Positions 7,374-15,987 of a DNA stretch of 64,000 nt are shown here, piece by piece. The notes under the pieces were generated by a model. It did not search any database. It saw only the letters and a program-made list of their open reading frames with translations, and had not been told where the DNA came from. The position numbers were made by a program, and so were the translations under genes. Numbering within the stretch: position 1 is the stretch's first letter; every line of letters starts with the position of its first letter. The stretch lies in assembly GCA_023258955.1 (NCBI GenBank), contig JAHFRE010000002.1, positions 1-64,000 of the forward strand, in the 5' to 3' direction. The stretch is from Sterolibacterium sp. (GTDB lineage: Bacteria; Pseudomonadota; Gammaproteobacteria; Burkholderiales; Rhodocyclaceae).

Positions 7374-10300
7374 TCATGTCGTGCCGGCCTCCGTCACCTC
7401 AAAATGCCTTGGCAGCATCGCGACCGGCGAAATGCCGCCGCGCTGAACCGAGAACGATCGACCGGCGCCGGAGACGACGAATCGGTGGTCAAAGACCCAC
7501 AGAACGCCGGTCCAGAGATCGACTGCCATGACGTACTCGACCGTGCCAACATGAAAATTCACGTTCGCCAGGACCAAGTCGGTGGTGCTGACGTCCTCCA
7601 GTCCGAATGCCAAGCGCGCCAGTTCCACTATCCCGGACTCAGTCGCCGACACGACCTCGTAAATCCCCACCCATTGGCCAGCCTCGCCGCCGGTCGCATC
7701 TAAGGCCACTACCGCTTCAACCGCCGCGGCGTCCGCCACGGTCGTGGCACCCAACCAATCCGCTGCGGTTACCCCAACGACTATTTCTGCTGCGGCGCTC
7801 AACACCACCACCTGCCAGTCAACTCCAGCGATAGCCTCGAGGGCTGCCGCCACGGCGGAGAAGGTAGCTATTCCACTGTCGGCTGCCCCTCCCGACTCAG
7901 CCACCACGAGGGTGAAGGCAACGGTGCCTGCCGAAGTATCTGCAGCAAATGCCGCTTCGCCGGTCGAAGCCACAGCGGCCATTGTGCTCAACTCGGCATC
8001 CAGAGCATTGGCAGGCTCACTGTTGGCACCAATAGCTGCCAGTTGCCCTGCCTTGCCATCGCCAGCCGTGGTCACCTCGGCAATAGCTTGCGGCGAGGAA
8101 AAAAGGGCAGCAGCGCCATCGGCGCCAGACACTGCCTCAGTCTCCACAACTGGCATTGTGCTGGCCCCAGCCAACAAGTCGTTCGAAGCGCTCACTTCAA
8201 GCTGCGTGGCAGCACCCACCATCGTGGCAGATCCTGCATCGATCCCTGCGACAGCTTCGACCATCGCCCGCGTCACACCGGTCCATGCTCCCCCGATATC
8301 GGCTCCGATCGCAGCTTCTGCCACTGCGCCCACGAATTGGCCCATCAGTACAATCGCATCGGCGACCGCACTGGACTCAGTAAGCGAGGCGTAGGCAACC
8401 CAGAATGCGGACACCGTATCGACACCTGATGCATTTTCGACAGCGGCGCCAACGAACGCTGCAACTACTCCCGCAAGGTCGGTCGCCATCGTAGCGCCTG
8501 CGGCATCTGCCACGAACACTGCAGTTGCAGCCGGGACGTCCGCGCCTGTTGCAGCTTCCGTCAGCACCGCAACGAATAACGCCAGCGCAGCCGGGGCGTC
8601 CGTTGCTGTCGCCACCTCAGACTGCAGTGCAACGCCGCCCACATTGGCAGCATCGGTCGCGTCCAGGGCAACCACGGCTGCGGTCGCCGCAGCAATAAAT
8701 TCAGCCGCCGCGACCTGTAGATCAGATCCGGCAGCGACCTCGCTGACTGTAACGCCCTGTGGCCCGACGCCGTACGTGGCATACCCAGCGGTTACAGCCT
8801 CCATAATGGCACTGACCAACAGCCCGGCGACGGTTTCAGCATCAGCGCCGTTCACCGCCTCAGCGATAGCGCTAACGAACGCCGCTGCGGCAGTGATTGC
8901 ATCCGCAGAGGATGACGATTCTGCTTGAGCTCCGGCGAACGCGGCCGCAGCGGAAAGAACATCAGCGGCTGTCGCGCTCTCGGTCACTGCGCCGCTAGTC
9001 ACATTCCCGCCAGTTGCAGCGTCCGACGCAATCGTCGCGTCTGTTCCCGCAGAGGACGTGACATTCTGGCCAACAGGTGAATCCGTAACACTTGCGGCTT
9101 CCGATCCCGCTGCCGCAGTAGCATTTGCACCAGCAGGTGCGTCAGCGCCGGTTGCCGCCTCCAACTCCACGGCGCTTGCGACACATGTCGAGGAAGGATC
9201 ATCGGCCGCAGCTGCTGGTTCTGGGATAGATACATGCTGCGCACCTGAAGTCGCACCCGCATCAGCCGCAGTGACCGCTTCCGCAATCACCGCAAACTCA
9301 GGCCCAACTCCGCCTGTTGTGTCTGCGAGCGCCCCCGACTCGGTGAGTGCACTGGCAAAGGTCGCCGACGCCACTAGCGTGTCACTTCCTGCTGCAGCCT
9401 CTGCATCAGCAACGCCAAGCGTAAACTCGGACGTATTGGAATCAGCCGCGCTACCTCCTTCTGATCCAGTACCAACAACGACCGTTGCCGCTACGGGTGA
9501 GTCCCAACCTGTCGCAAGCTCTGTGTCGGACGCTGCCACAACATAGGTCGAGTCCTTCGCGTCAGTGCCGTTTCCGGCCTCGACTATCGCCTGCGGCGAA
9601 GTGAACATACCCACTGGTGCGTCAGCGCCTGTAGCACCTTCATAGTCAGCAACAGGGAACGCTGCGGCTGATGCTGGCAAGTCGGCACCTGTTGCCGATT
9701 CTGGCATCGCGACCGTGTAACCGCCAGCAAGAGCATCGGCCGCAGTTGCTACCTCGGTGTCTGATACAGGTGTCGCCAAGTTCCCCACCAGCGTATCGGC
9801 ATTGCCGGCTAACTGCGCCGTCATCTGTATGTTGGTATTGGTTATCCACCAGGTACCCGCACTGCAGTACATCGCAGCGGACAACGCGGGATTGGGACTT
9901 CCGTTGCAATAGCGCACATACAGGTTTCGGTTTGTACCGTAGATCCAATCCGTCCCTGTTCTTACGCCAATGTAGTACCCGCTCCCTGCCGTGATCGCAA
10001 TGTTCTGTGAGGTGAAATCAAAGACGTAATCCGCACCCGTGTAAGGAAGCGCGTTGATGTCTAGGGAGATGGAGCCAAGCAGCGACACAGGCGCGTAGGT
10101 TGGCCCTGCTCCCGCCAGCGAATAGACCTCGACGGCACCCAAAGTCGACGGTGCCGGCAGGCCGCCTTGATTCTGCCCACCATAGAAACTCACCCAGCCG
10201 AGTGTGCCGCTGGCACTGGCCATGAACGTCACGCCATGTTGCAGCGCTTCGGTGATCACCACATTCGCCGCACCGATGCGCGCGATGAACTGCCGCTCAT

Positions 10301-13139
10301 CGAGCTGCATCAGGGCATGAACAGACTCCGCTTGGTCCCCGTAAAGCCATGGCGTAATCGACGCCGCATCCGACGCGGTAACCGTCTCAGTGAGATACCC
10401 ATTGGATCCACCTGGGATCCAAGCGAAGTCTTGGCCATCAGCCAGCGTCACCGCCTCGGTCGCCGTGTTGCTGATTAGCGGCGTAATGGTGTCGCCATTG
10501 CCCTCCATCTGCACAGTAAATAGGGTGGTGTAGTCGTTCCAATACCACGTGCCACCCACCGCTTGATAGGCCAACTGCGTCTGGGTCGGCGCAATCTGTC
10601 CCTGGGTCATCAGCGGTTGCACGATGTTCTGATTCGCGCCACCCCAATCCGACCCGGTACGCAGGCCAATCCAGTACCAGCTTCCCGCCGTAACCACCGC
10701 CCCCGACACGCCCGAGAAATCAACCGCCACAAACTGCGGCGACGTCGGAATGGTCATAAGATCAATCGTGACCGACGCAGCCAAGGACGTCGGCATCGCC
10801 CCTACACTGGCACCACCCGCCCAGAGTTCTACCGCACCGGGCGTCGCTGGTATCGACCCGACATTCCAGCGGTACAGCCAGACCTGCACGATGCCGATCT
10901 GACCCGACGATGTCGCTTGAAACGTATTGCCTTGCCGGCCGTTGGCGCCCGTAGAATAGTTCGTAATACCCACACGGCTGATGGCTGGATACCAGCTGTG
11001 CTGGACAGGTCCATGCACAGACTCGGCCTGATCGCCATAGAGCGCAGGCGTAAGCACTGGCGTATCCGTCGCCGTCAGATGATCTTCCAGCAGCATGCCG
11101 ACGATGCCATTCGTGGCGTCAGCCACAGCGTAGCCGGCCATCGTCACTTCAATCAGCGAGCCGTAGACCGTATTGACAGACCAAGATGACAAATAGAATG
11201 TAATGCATGACAGAGTGCCAAATGGTGCGGCCGGCGGCCCGACCTTGCCGGAAATCTCAACCGCCGCCGTCGTCGGATAGTTCCAATCGGAACCTCTGGC
11301 AACCACAAGGGCGTACCCAACGCCGCTCATCACTGAGAAGTTCGCTGCCCCGCTCAAATCGAACGAGACCTTCCCCCCCGTGCTTGCAGGGAACACGGTC
11401 GGCATGATCCCTGACAGCGTAGCGATCAAGGACGACGGCGGCGATGTGACACTGTTACTGGATAACTGCCACAGCTCTACCGAGCCCGCCACAGTCGGTG
11501 CCGGTCCCGTGGCGCAATCGCCAAAGAAGGTGACCGTACCCAGATGTCCGGTCGCATTGGCAATGAAGGTGCTGCCGGCCTTCAGATAGGACGAAGTCGA
11601 AAGTAGGGTGTTGTAGTTGCCACCGGTCGCGACAGCCTCGTAGCCAAATGTGGACACCACTAGTCCACCGGCTTCGGTGAGGTATTGATACTCCATTGTG
11701 GTCGATGCCGACACAGCCGACGCGCCGTAGCCGGCCATCGTCAACGCCATATCAGGGACGTTGGCGGACGACCACGCGGATCCGCCGTATTGCTGCATCC
11801 CCATCATGCCATTGAACGGATACGCGTACTGAAAATACATCCCCCCTGTATGCGTGACCCCGTTATTCCAATCGGACCCGGCAAAGAAGCCAATGAAGTA
11901 CCCCGTACCGGCGGTGACGCTCATACCAGATACGCTACTGAGGTCAAACGTGATCCACGCCGTACTTGCGGGAAGATTCGCGGGAAAGATCCCGGGCAAT
12001 GTGCCCAGCAGCGTATTGGGCTGTCCGGTGCTAATGTCGTTCGTCGACAGCTGCCACAGTTGAATCGACCCACCGACGGTTGGCTCCCCGCTACCGGTCA
12101 TCGTTTGGTTCATTCGGAACGACACCTTGCCCAACTGCCCGCTACTGGTCGCAACAAAGCCGTTGCCATAGGAGTGCATCCAATTGGATGCGCCGGTCAC
12201 ACTGAAGCTGCTGCCTGCGGCATTTGGGACGCCAAAGTCGCTGACGACAAGTCCACCGGCCTCATGTTGAAGAACGGACATCGGCAGAGCGCCCATCGGC
12301 GCATCCGATGGCGATGCCGTCTCCGTTCTATCACCTGAATACGCAAAGCCTCCAGTACTTGCATCACCGGCCATCGTCATCAGCGGCGCTGTGGGCGGCG
12401 CAAACCCGGTCGTCGGAAACCTCGCAGTTCTCGTGAGGCTCAGTTCGCTGACGTAGAGCGTGTCCAGTGGGTTGGAGGTGATCTCACCCCCAATGCTGCA
12501 CGTTCCGGAGAGCGAGTAGTCCGTGGTCCCGCCCGTGCAGGTGATCACCGCACCATTGACAAAGGCGTAGAGCGTGCCGCCGGTGTATTGCAGGCAGAAG
12601 TGATTCCACGCATTTAGCGTTGGAGCCAGGATATTTCCGGTGCTGAAGCCCTTGGTGCTTAGCCAACCTGCCGTATTCGTGCCACCGGCCTGTGGATTGA
12701 AATACCAGCCGCCTGTGACGTTATTGTTCTTGATGTCCAACTGGATGAACATCGCGTCAGCGACCGTGGGATAGAACCAGCCCTCGAGCGTCCATGTCGT
12801 GATCGATGGGCTTGCCGTGAAGTTCGGGCTGGTGACGCTGCCGGCAACGCCAGCCGGAATGATGACGCTTCCCGCGCTGAATTCCCCTGCCAGCCCCGAT
12901 GCGGTAACGCCCGCCCCGGCATAGGTCGCTGGCGTGCCTAAGGCCAGGTCCAGTCCGCCCGAGGAAGTCGAGCAAGGGACATACGAGACAATCACGGGAT
13001 TGATCCCCGCATCGCTCACCGTGGCACTGCTGATCAAGCCTCCCTGGTTCAAATCAAGCAGTGGCGAGCTCTCGATTTGCCCGATGAAATGGACGTTGTT
13101 GCTCGATAGTCCGCCCTCCAGTGCCAGAAGCAGACCCAC
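7374..13139 (-). CDS. Giant phage fibre/adhesin: LamG-like domain, beta-sandwich repeats, about 38 20-residue repeats
   Basis: This is a 1921-residue protein. Residues about 60-250 look like a LamG/concanavalin-type lectin domain (TTWTLEGWFYPTVADAMF, NAWNHFCLQYTGGTLYAFVN). Residues about 300-1100 hold four copies of a roughly 150-residue beta-sandwich unit. Each runs from 'F-x-A-x-(S/T)-G-x-(L/I)-G', through '(V/I)-(E/Q)-L-W', to 'TAGxGYxIGxxxGSDW'. Residues about 1120-1870 are consecutive 20-residue repeats with an acidic residue, Ala/Ser/Thr and Asp (E-x-A-x-x-x-D). There is no signal peptide. I infer a surface fibre or decoration with a carbohydrate-binding tip. The start lies three bases after the previous stop. 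Confidence 0.7.
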   Translation of the reverse strand: MGLLLALEGGLSSNNVHFIGQIESSPLLDLNQGGLISSATVSDAGINPVIVSYVPCSTSSGGLDLALGTPATYAGAGVTASGLAGEFSAGSVIIPAGVAGSVTSPNFTASPSITTWTLEGWFYPTVADAMFIQLDIKNNNVTGGWYFNPQAGGTNTAGWLSTKGFSTGNILAPTLNAWNHFCLQYTGGTLYAFVNGAVITCTGGTTDYSLSGTCSIGGEITSNPLDTLYVSELSLTRTARFPTTGFAPPTAPLMTMAGDASTGGFAYSGDRTETASPSDAPMGALPMSVLQHEAGGLVVSDFGVPNAAGSSFSVTGASNWMHSYGNGFVATSSGQLGKVSFRMNQTMTGSGEPTVGGSIQLWQLSTNDISTGQPNTLLGTLPGIFPANLPASTAWITFDLSSVSGMSVTAGTGYFIGFFAGSDWNNGVTHTGGMYFQYAYPFNGMMGMQQYGGSAWSSANVPDMALTMAGYGASAVSASTTMEYQYLTEAGGLVVSTFGYEAVATGGNYNTLLSTSSYLKAGSTFIANATGHLGTVTFFGDCATGPAPTVAGSVELWQLSSNSVTSPPSSLIATLSGIMPTVFPASTGGKVSFDLSGAANFSVMSGVGYALVVARGSDWNYPTTAAVEISGKVGPPAAPFGTLSCITFYLSSWSVNTVYGSLIEVTMAGYAVADATNGIVGMLLEDHLTATDTPVLTPALYGDQAESVHGPVQHSWYPAISRVGITNYSTGANGRQGNTFQATSSGQIGIVQVWLYRWNVGSIPATPGAVELWAGGASVGAMPTSLAASVTIDLMTIPTSPQFVAVDFSGVSGAVVTAGSWYWIGLRTGSDWGGANQNIVQPLMTQGQIAPTQTQLAYQAVGGTWYWNDYTTLFTVQMEGNGDTITPLISNTATEAVTLADGQDFAWIPGGSNGYLTETVTASDAASITPWLYGDQAESVHALMQLDERQFIARIGAANVVITEALQHGVTFMASASGTLGWVSFYGGQNQGGLPAPSTLGAVEVYSLAGAGPTYAPVSLLGSISLDINALPYTGADYVFDFTSQNIAITAGSGYYIGVRTGTDWIYGTNRNLYVRYCNGSPNPALSAAMYCSAGTWWITNTNIQMTAQLAGNADTLVGNLATPVSDTEVATAADALAGGYTVAMPESATGADLPASAAAFPVADYEGATGADAPVGMFTSPQAIVEAGNGTDAKDSTYVVAASDTELATGWDSPVAATVVVGTGSEGGSAADSNTSEFTLGVADAEAAAGSDTLVASATFASALTESGALADTTGGVGPEFAVIAEAVTAADAGATSGAQHVSIPEPAAAADDPSSTCVASAVELEAATGADAPAGANATAAAGSEAASVTDSPVGQNVTSSAGTDATIASDAATGGNVTSGAVTESATAADVLSAAAAFAGAQAESSSSADAITAAAAFVSAIAEAVNGADAETVAGLLVSAIMEAVTAGYATYGVGPQGVTVSEVAAGSDLQVAAAEFIAAATAAVVALDATDAANVGGVALQSEVATATDAPAALALFVAVLTEAATGADVPAATAVFVADAAGATMATDLAGVVAAFVGAAVENASGVDTVSAFWVAYASLTESSAVADAIVLMGQFVGAVAEAAIGADIGGAWTGVTRAMVEAVAGIDAGSATMVGAATQLEVSASNDLLAGASTMPVVETEAVSGADGAAALFSSPQAIAEVTTAGDGKAGQLAAIGANSEPANALDAELSTMAAVASTGEAAFAADTSAGTVAFTLVVAESGGAADSGIATFSAVAAALEAIAGVDWQVVVLSAAAEIVVGVTAADWLGATTVADAAAVEAVVALDATGGEAGQWVGIYEVVSATESGIVELARLAFGLEDVSTTDLVLANVNFHVGTVEYVMAVDLWTGVLWVFDHRFVVSGAGRSFSVQRGGISPVAMLPRHFEVTEAGTT
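7480..9770 (-). repeat. About 38 tandem degenerate 60-bp units coding 20-residue repeats
   Basis: In the C-terminal part of the giant fibre the protein repeats every 20 residues (sometimes 19 or 21), with consensus E-x-A-x-x-x-D-x(5-8)-A/F-V-x-A. I counted about 38 units by reading the translation. The DNA units have diverged, so the pattern is clear in protein but weak in DNA. A related unit (TETVTASDA, TATEAVTLADG) also separates the upstream beta-sandwich domains. Confidence 0.7.
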
Positions 13140-13142
13140 GAC

Positions 13143-13778
13143 TCAGTACGCCGGCACTTCGGCCCAGGCCATGTTGATCGTGTACTGGTACACGCCCGCG
13201 GTAATTGCAGTGACGTTCTGGAACACAATGCCTTCATTCTGTGCGAGCACGATCGGGTGATCGCCAGGGCCGTCGATGTCGAGGATTGCCGTGCTGTTGG
13301 AACCCAGCGCGATATTCGTCGTCGTCGTGATGAAAGGCGCAGCATCCAAGGTGCGCGTGCCGGCAGTCAGGGTGGCGGCAGCGGTATAGCGCAGATCGCC
13401 CAAGGAGGTCCCGCCGTGGCTGGTGCGCTTCTTGAAGCTGTTGCCCGAAAGTGTTGCCGCCGTGCCACCCGTGTCTGTCACGGTGTAGGCGCGTGCGACA
13501 TAGCCCGCGAACTGCGGCAGGCCTGCGGTAGACGCGGTACTCACGTTGATCGTGATCTGCAGGTAGCGGATCAGCATAAGGAGCGCGCCGGATGTCCAGC
13601 GCAGGGACACGAGATTGGCACCGGCTGCCGGGGCGGCAGCGGTTAGCTGGGAGATCGCGGTTCTGTAGTAGCCGCCAGCGCCGAACTCGGTTGGACGGTC
13701 GGTGACCCGCAGAGCACGCCACGTGGTGCCGTCGACTTCTGCAACCGTGCCGCCATTGCCAATGATCTGGATCGCCAC
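13143..13778 (-). CDS. Phage structural protein of unknown function
   Basis: This 212-residue protein is read from a GTG at 13778 (VAIQIIGNGGTVAEVDG), one base after the stop of the preceding small gene. The middle and end are rich in Thr, Ala and Gly with short strands (TTTTNIALGSNSTAILDIDG, VFQNVTAITAGVYQYTINM). This resembles beta-structured phage virion proteins. It carries no motif I recognise. It sits directly before the giant fibre, so it is probably part of the same appendage. A longer reading to 13868 would run through the small upstream gene. Confidence 0.65.
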   Translation of the reverse strand: MAIQIIGNGGTVAEVDGTTWRALRVTDRPTEFGAGGYYRTAISQLTAAAPAAGANLVSLRWTSGALLMLIRYLQITINVSTASTAGLPQFAGYVARAYTVTDTGGTAATLSGNSFKKRTSHGGTSLGDLRYTAAATLTAGTRTLDAAPFITTTTNIALGSNSTAILDIDGPGDHPIVLAQNEGIVFQNVTAITAGVYQYTINMAWAEVPAY

Positions 13779-13779
13779 T

Positions 13780-13953
13780 TCACTGCTCCTGTCTGTGCGA
13801 ACGGTCTTCTTGGCGTGGTTCAACGGTAAATTGCCCACCAGCAGGCAGTCCGTTGCGGGTGATGCCAATGAACACCAAATCGACTTGATATTTTTCGAGT
13901 ACAGCTTGGATCTCAGCTTCTGCCGCGTCCTTCACGAAACTCTTCTGGCTCAT
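13780..13953 (-). CDS. Small phage protein, unknown function
   Basis: A 57-residue protein read from the ATG at 13953, which overlaps the previous stop as TGATG; an in-frame ATG at 13962 is also possible. The sequence (KSFVKDAAEAEIQAVLEKYQ, then VDLVFIGITRNG) suggests a helix followed by a beta hairpin. It ends charged (EPRQEDRSHRQEQ). Tight packing between two structural genes supports it being real. No function recognised. Confidence 0.55.
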   Translation of the reverse strand: MSQKSFVKDAAEAEIQAVLEKYQVDLVFIGITRNGLPAGGQFTVEPRQEDRSHRQEQ

Positions 13954-14285
13954 CAGTTCCATACCCAGGCGATGTTGTACCCACCATAGGTATCTGCCTG
14001 TTGGTCAGGCAGGCCACCATAGGCGGTCTTCGAACCGAACACTTGGACGTCGCCGGGGTAACCATAGATCGTGAAACCGGTACCGGCCACGATGTTTCCG
14101 ACGGCTACCCGAATGGGGTCGACGCGCATCTCATCCGAAGAATGGTCAGTGCCATCAGCCGGCAGAACCCACGCGTCGACCAGCGAACCCGCCGTGATTC
14201 CCGTCTGACCGGTGACAGCAACGCTCGCTTCTTGAGCACCGGGAAAACTCCCGAAGTTGAGCGTTGCTGTGCCTTGGGCGCCCAT
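13953..14285 (-). CDS. Small phage structural protein
   Basis: This 110-residue protein (MGAQGTATLNFGSFPGAQEA) is rich in Gly, Val and Thr. It contains TGQTGITAGSLVDAWVLP, a pattern often seen in small phage virion proteins near head genes, and ends in an aromatic stretch (YGGYNIAWVWN). It lies three bases after the preceding gene and overlaps the next. I infer a virion component of the appendage module; no motif gives a precise role. Confidence 0.6.
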   Translation of the reverse strand: MGAQGTATLNFGSFPGAQEASVAVTGQTGITAGSLVDAWVLPADGTDHSSDEMRVDPIRVAVGNIVAGTGFTIYGYPGDVQVFGSKTAYGGLPDQQADTYGGYNIAWVWN

Positions 14286-14288
14286 GCG

Positions 14289-14546
14289 CTAGACTGCCGG
14301 AGCGGCGGGAGCAACAGGCGGGGCCAGCGCCGCCTCCACCGGCGCACCGACAGTTTCAACCGTCGAATCCGCGGCAAGTTCCGATTCAATGAAGTAGCGG
14401 CTGTGGATATTGCCCTCCGGATCAACCCATTCGACGCAATACTGCACGTCGCCGGACTCCTGATCGACCGAGAAGGACTGCACCTTGCCGGAGAGCACCT
14501 GCACGACCTGATGGACAATCGTGCCTTTGGGGAATTTTGAGGCCAT
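14289..14546 (-). CDS. Small phage protein, unknown function
   Basis: This 85-residue protein begins MASKFPKGTIVHQVVQVLSG. It reads as a short beta domain with alternating strands (GKVQSFSVDQESGDVQYCVE) and the segment EWVDPEGNIHSRYFIESEL. An Ala/Pro-rich tail follows. The 'G-D-V-Q-Y-x-V-x-W-x-D-x-x-G-x-x-H-x-R-x-F' pattern looks like a small SH3/KOW-like barrel, an impression only. It sits in the coupled structural run. Confidence 0.6.
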   Translation of the reverse strand: MASKFPKGTIVHQVVQVLSGKVQSFSVDQESGDVQYCVEWVDPEGNIHSRYFIESELAADSTVETVGAPVEAALAPPVAPAAPAV

Positions 14547-14574
14547 GATGTTCTTCCTTGAATGGGACGACGCG

Positions 14575-15159
14575 TTACATCGACGCGGTGTAAGTAACGT
14601 TCAATGTGTCCCCGTTGGAGACCGTCTTGCTGCCGCCCGTAAAGGCGCCACAGGAATACAAGACACCCGCCGTCGAGTCGATGGTGGTCACCGCACCGGA
14701 GCCAAAGACCAGGAAGCAGCCGCCGACCGTACCGCTCGAGGTGATCGCAAAGGCGACAGCTGCGCTTGTGGCCTTGGAGCCAGCCGCGGCACTCGACCAA
14801 CTCGGGGTCTTGCGCGGGCTGGTGTAGGTCGGCGCGTTGGTAGCACCGACTTCCAACCAGGTGGTCTTTGACGCCATCGTGTCAGAGACGGTGCAGCTTG
14901 AGGCGGAGCCATTGGCCAAGCCCATATAGACGGCGGCGGTATAGGCGGAGCCGGCGAGAAATGTGTCCAGCGCCAGGTTCTTGCCAACGTTGGTAACGAT
15001 GTTGTCGGCGGTGTCTTCCCACTTCACCTGGCCATCGGGGCCAACGCATTGGACGTTGTAGACGCCGATGACACCGGCCGTCTCAACCACGCTACTCTGC
15101 GAGGCAATAGCGCTGTCTGTCGCCGCGTTGCCGGCGGCGATTCCATTATGAGTCTGCAT
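14575..15159 (-). CDS. Phage structural/tail-fibre-like protein
   Basis: A 194-residue protein starting at the ATG at 15159 (MQTHNGIAAGNAATDSAIAS). It has a domain seen in small phage structural proteins: VYNVQCVGPDGQVKWEDTAD, then NIVTNVGKNLALDTFLAG, then YMGLANGS. The 'DxxxNxVxxxGxxxLLdxxL.g....YxGL' pattern is common in proteins encoded beside phage capsids. The C-terminal half is beta-rich (GGCFLVFGSGAVTTID). I infer a head or fibre accessory protein. The longer upstream frame would overlap the previous gene and is less likely. Confidence 0.65.
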   Translation of the reverse strand: MQTHNGIAAGNAATDSAIASQSSVVETAGVIGVYNVQCVGPDGQVKWEDTADNIVTNVGKNLALDTFLAGSAYTAAVYMGLANGSASSCTVSDTMASKTTWLEVGATNAPTYTSPRKTPSWSSAAAGSKATSAAVAFAITSSGTVGGCFLVFGSGAVTTIDSTAGVLYSCGAFTGGSKTVSNGDTLNVTYTASM

Positions 15160-15169
15160 CTCGTTTCTC

Positions 15170-15400
15170 CTAGGGGGTAGCAGTCGACTCGGCAGCGACT
15201 TTGCCCTGCGCGCGGTCGGCCTTTTCCGCGGCGGGTTTCTCGGCCGCGCGAACATCAATGACTTCGGCGATGCCGAGTGCTACGTGGCGCTCGGCATCCT
15301 CGTGAAGTGGATAGGTTTGGCCTGCCTGGTACTTGGCATAGCTGGTTCCGCCCGCATCGCAGTCAAACCAGGTCTGCGAGTACATCAAAGCCTTGGGCAT
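15170..15400 (-). CDS. Small phage protein, unknown function
   Basis: This 76-residue protein reads from the ATG at 15400 (MPKALMYSQTWFDCDAGGTS). It has AKYQAGQTYPLHEDAERHVA, then LGIAEVIDV, then a charged Ala/Glu/Lys tail. The layout 'YxAGxxYPL.e..a...v..G.A..V' is common in small head-proximal phage proteins. A stem-loop (15421-15440) lies 21 nt upstream of the start. Function unknown. Confidence 0.65.
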   Translation of the reverse strand: MPKALMYSQTWFDCDAGGTSYAKYQAGQTYPLHEDAERHVALGIAEVIDVRAAEKPAAEKADRAQGKVAAESTATP

Positions 15401-15420
15401 GTCGGTCTCCAAAATGGATC

Positions 15421-15440
15421 GGGGCACCAAGAGGTGCCCC
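15421..15440 (-). terminator. Stem-loop upstream of 15400 gene
   Basis: GGGGCACC-AAGA-GGTGCCCC is a perfect 8-bp stem between two structural genes, 21 nt upstream of the next start codon. On the minus strand GATCCATTTTGGAG follows, containing a short T4 run and then the Shine-Dalgarno. It could be a weak terminator or a 5' stabiliser. Confidence 0.55.
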
Positions 15441-15467
15441 GGATTCGGTTACAAGGTGTGGCGCGGC

Positions 15468-15914
15468 CTAGACGATTTGGACGACACCGGCCTGGTTGAA
15501 GGCGTCCGCCGTGGCATAGCGCGGGGTGAAGCCAAGAACTTGCGCCGCCACTTGGCTTGCCGCCGTGCCGACCGTGATTGACAACCGCACATAGGCAAAG
15601 CCATTGAGGTTGTCCAGGTCTTCACCTCGAAAATTGATCAGCGCCTGCTTGTTGTCGCCAGAGGCCTTGACGATCTGGGTGATCGCCTTGCCGGTGACGT
15701 CCTTCACACCGGTACCGCTGTTGTCTTGCGCCTGCTGGATCTTGGCGTCGACCGTAGCACTCGTTCCCAGCACGCCAGCCTCAACGGCGGCGAGGAAGTT
15801 GTGGAAGTTCGCCACCGGAAGCCATCCAGTGGTAGCACTCCCGGCAGCTTGGCTGACAGGATCGATGGTGGCGAGAACAGTAACAATCTCGCTCGGTTTT
15901 GCATTCGGGTACAT
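15468..15914 (-). CDS. Probable head decoration/accessory protein
   Basis: A 148-residue protein (MYPNAKPSEIVTVLATIDPV) encoded just after the major capsid gene. The series TGWLPVANFHNFLAAVEAGV, TVDAKIQQAQDNSGTGVKDV and NFRGEDLDNLNGFAYVRLSI is familiar from many siphoviruses. A protein with 'VDAKxxQAxDxxGxGxKdi.GKAITQ' follows the capsid there. The exact role is not established; decoration or head-tail work are both possible. A stem-loop precedes it by 30 nt, as for other abundant structural genes here. Confidence 0.6.
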   Translation of the reverse strand: MYPNAKPSEIVTVLATIDPVSQAAGSATTGWLPVANFHNFLAAVEAGVLGTSATVDAKIQQAQDNSGTGVKDVTGKAITQIVKASGDNKQALINFRGEDLDNLNGFAYVRLSITVGTAASQVAAQVLGFTPRYATADAFNQAGVVQIV

Positions 15915-15943
15915 GGCGTATCTCCTCTAAAGTCTGTCGAGAC

Positions 15944-15962
15944 GGGCACCTGCGCGGTGCCC
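15944..15962 (-). terminator. Stem-loop downstream of capsid gene
   Basis: GGGCACC-TGCGC-GGTGCCC forms a 7-bp stem in the gap between the capsid stop and the next start. It has no T tract. A second inverted repeat (CCCGCTA / TAGCGGG, 15977-15995) covers the capsid stop codon. Together they may protect the capsid mRNA 3' end or mark a processing site. Confidence 0.5.
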
Positions 15963-15987
15963 ATCTAAATTGCCACCCCGCTAGGGG

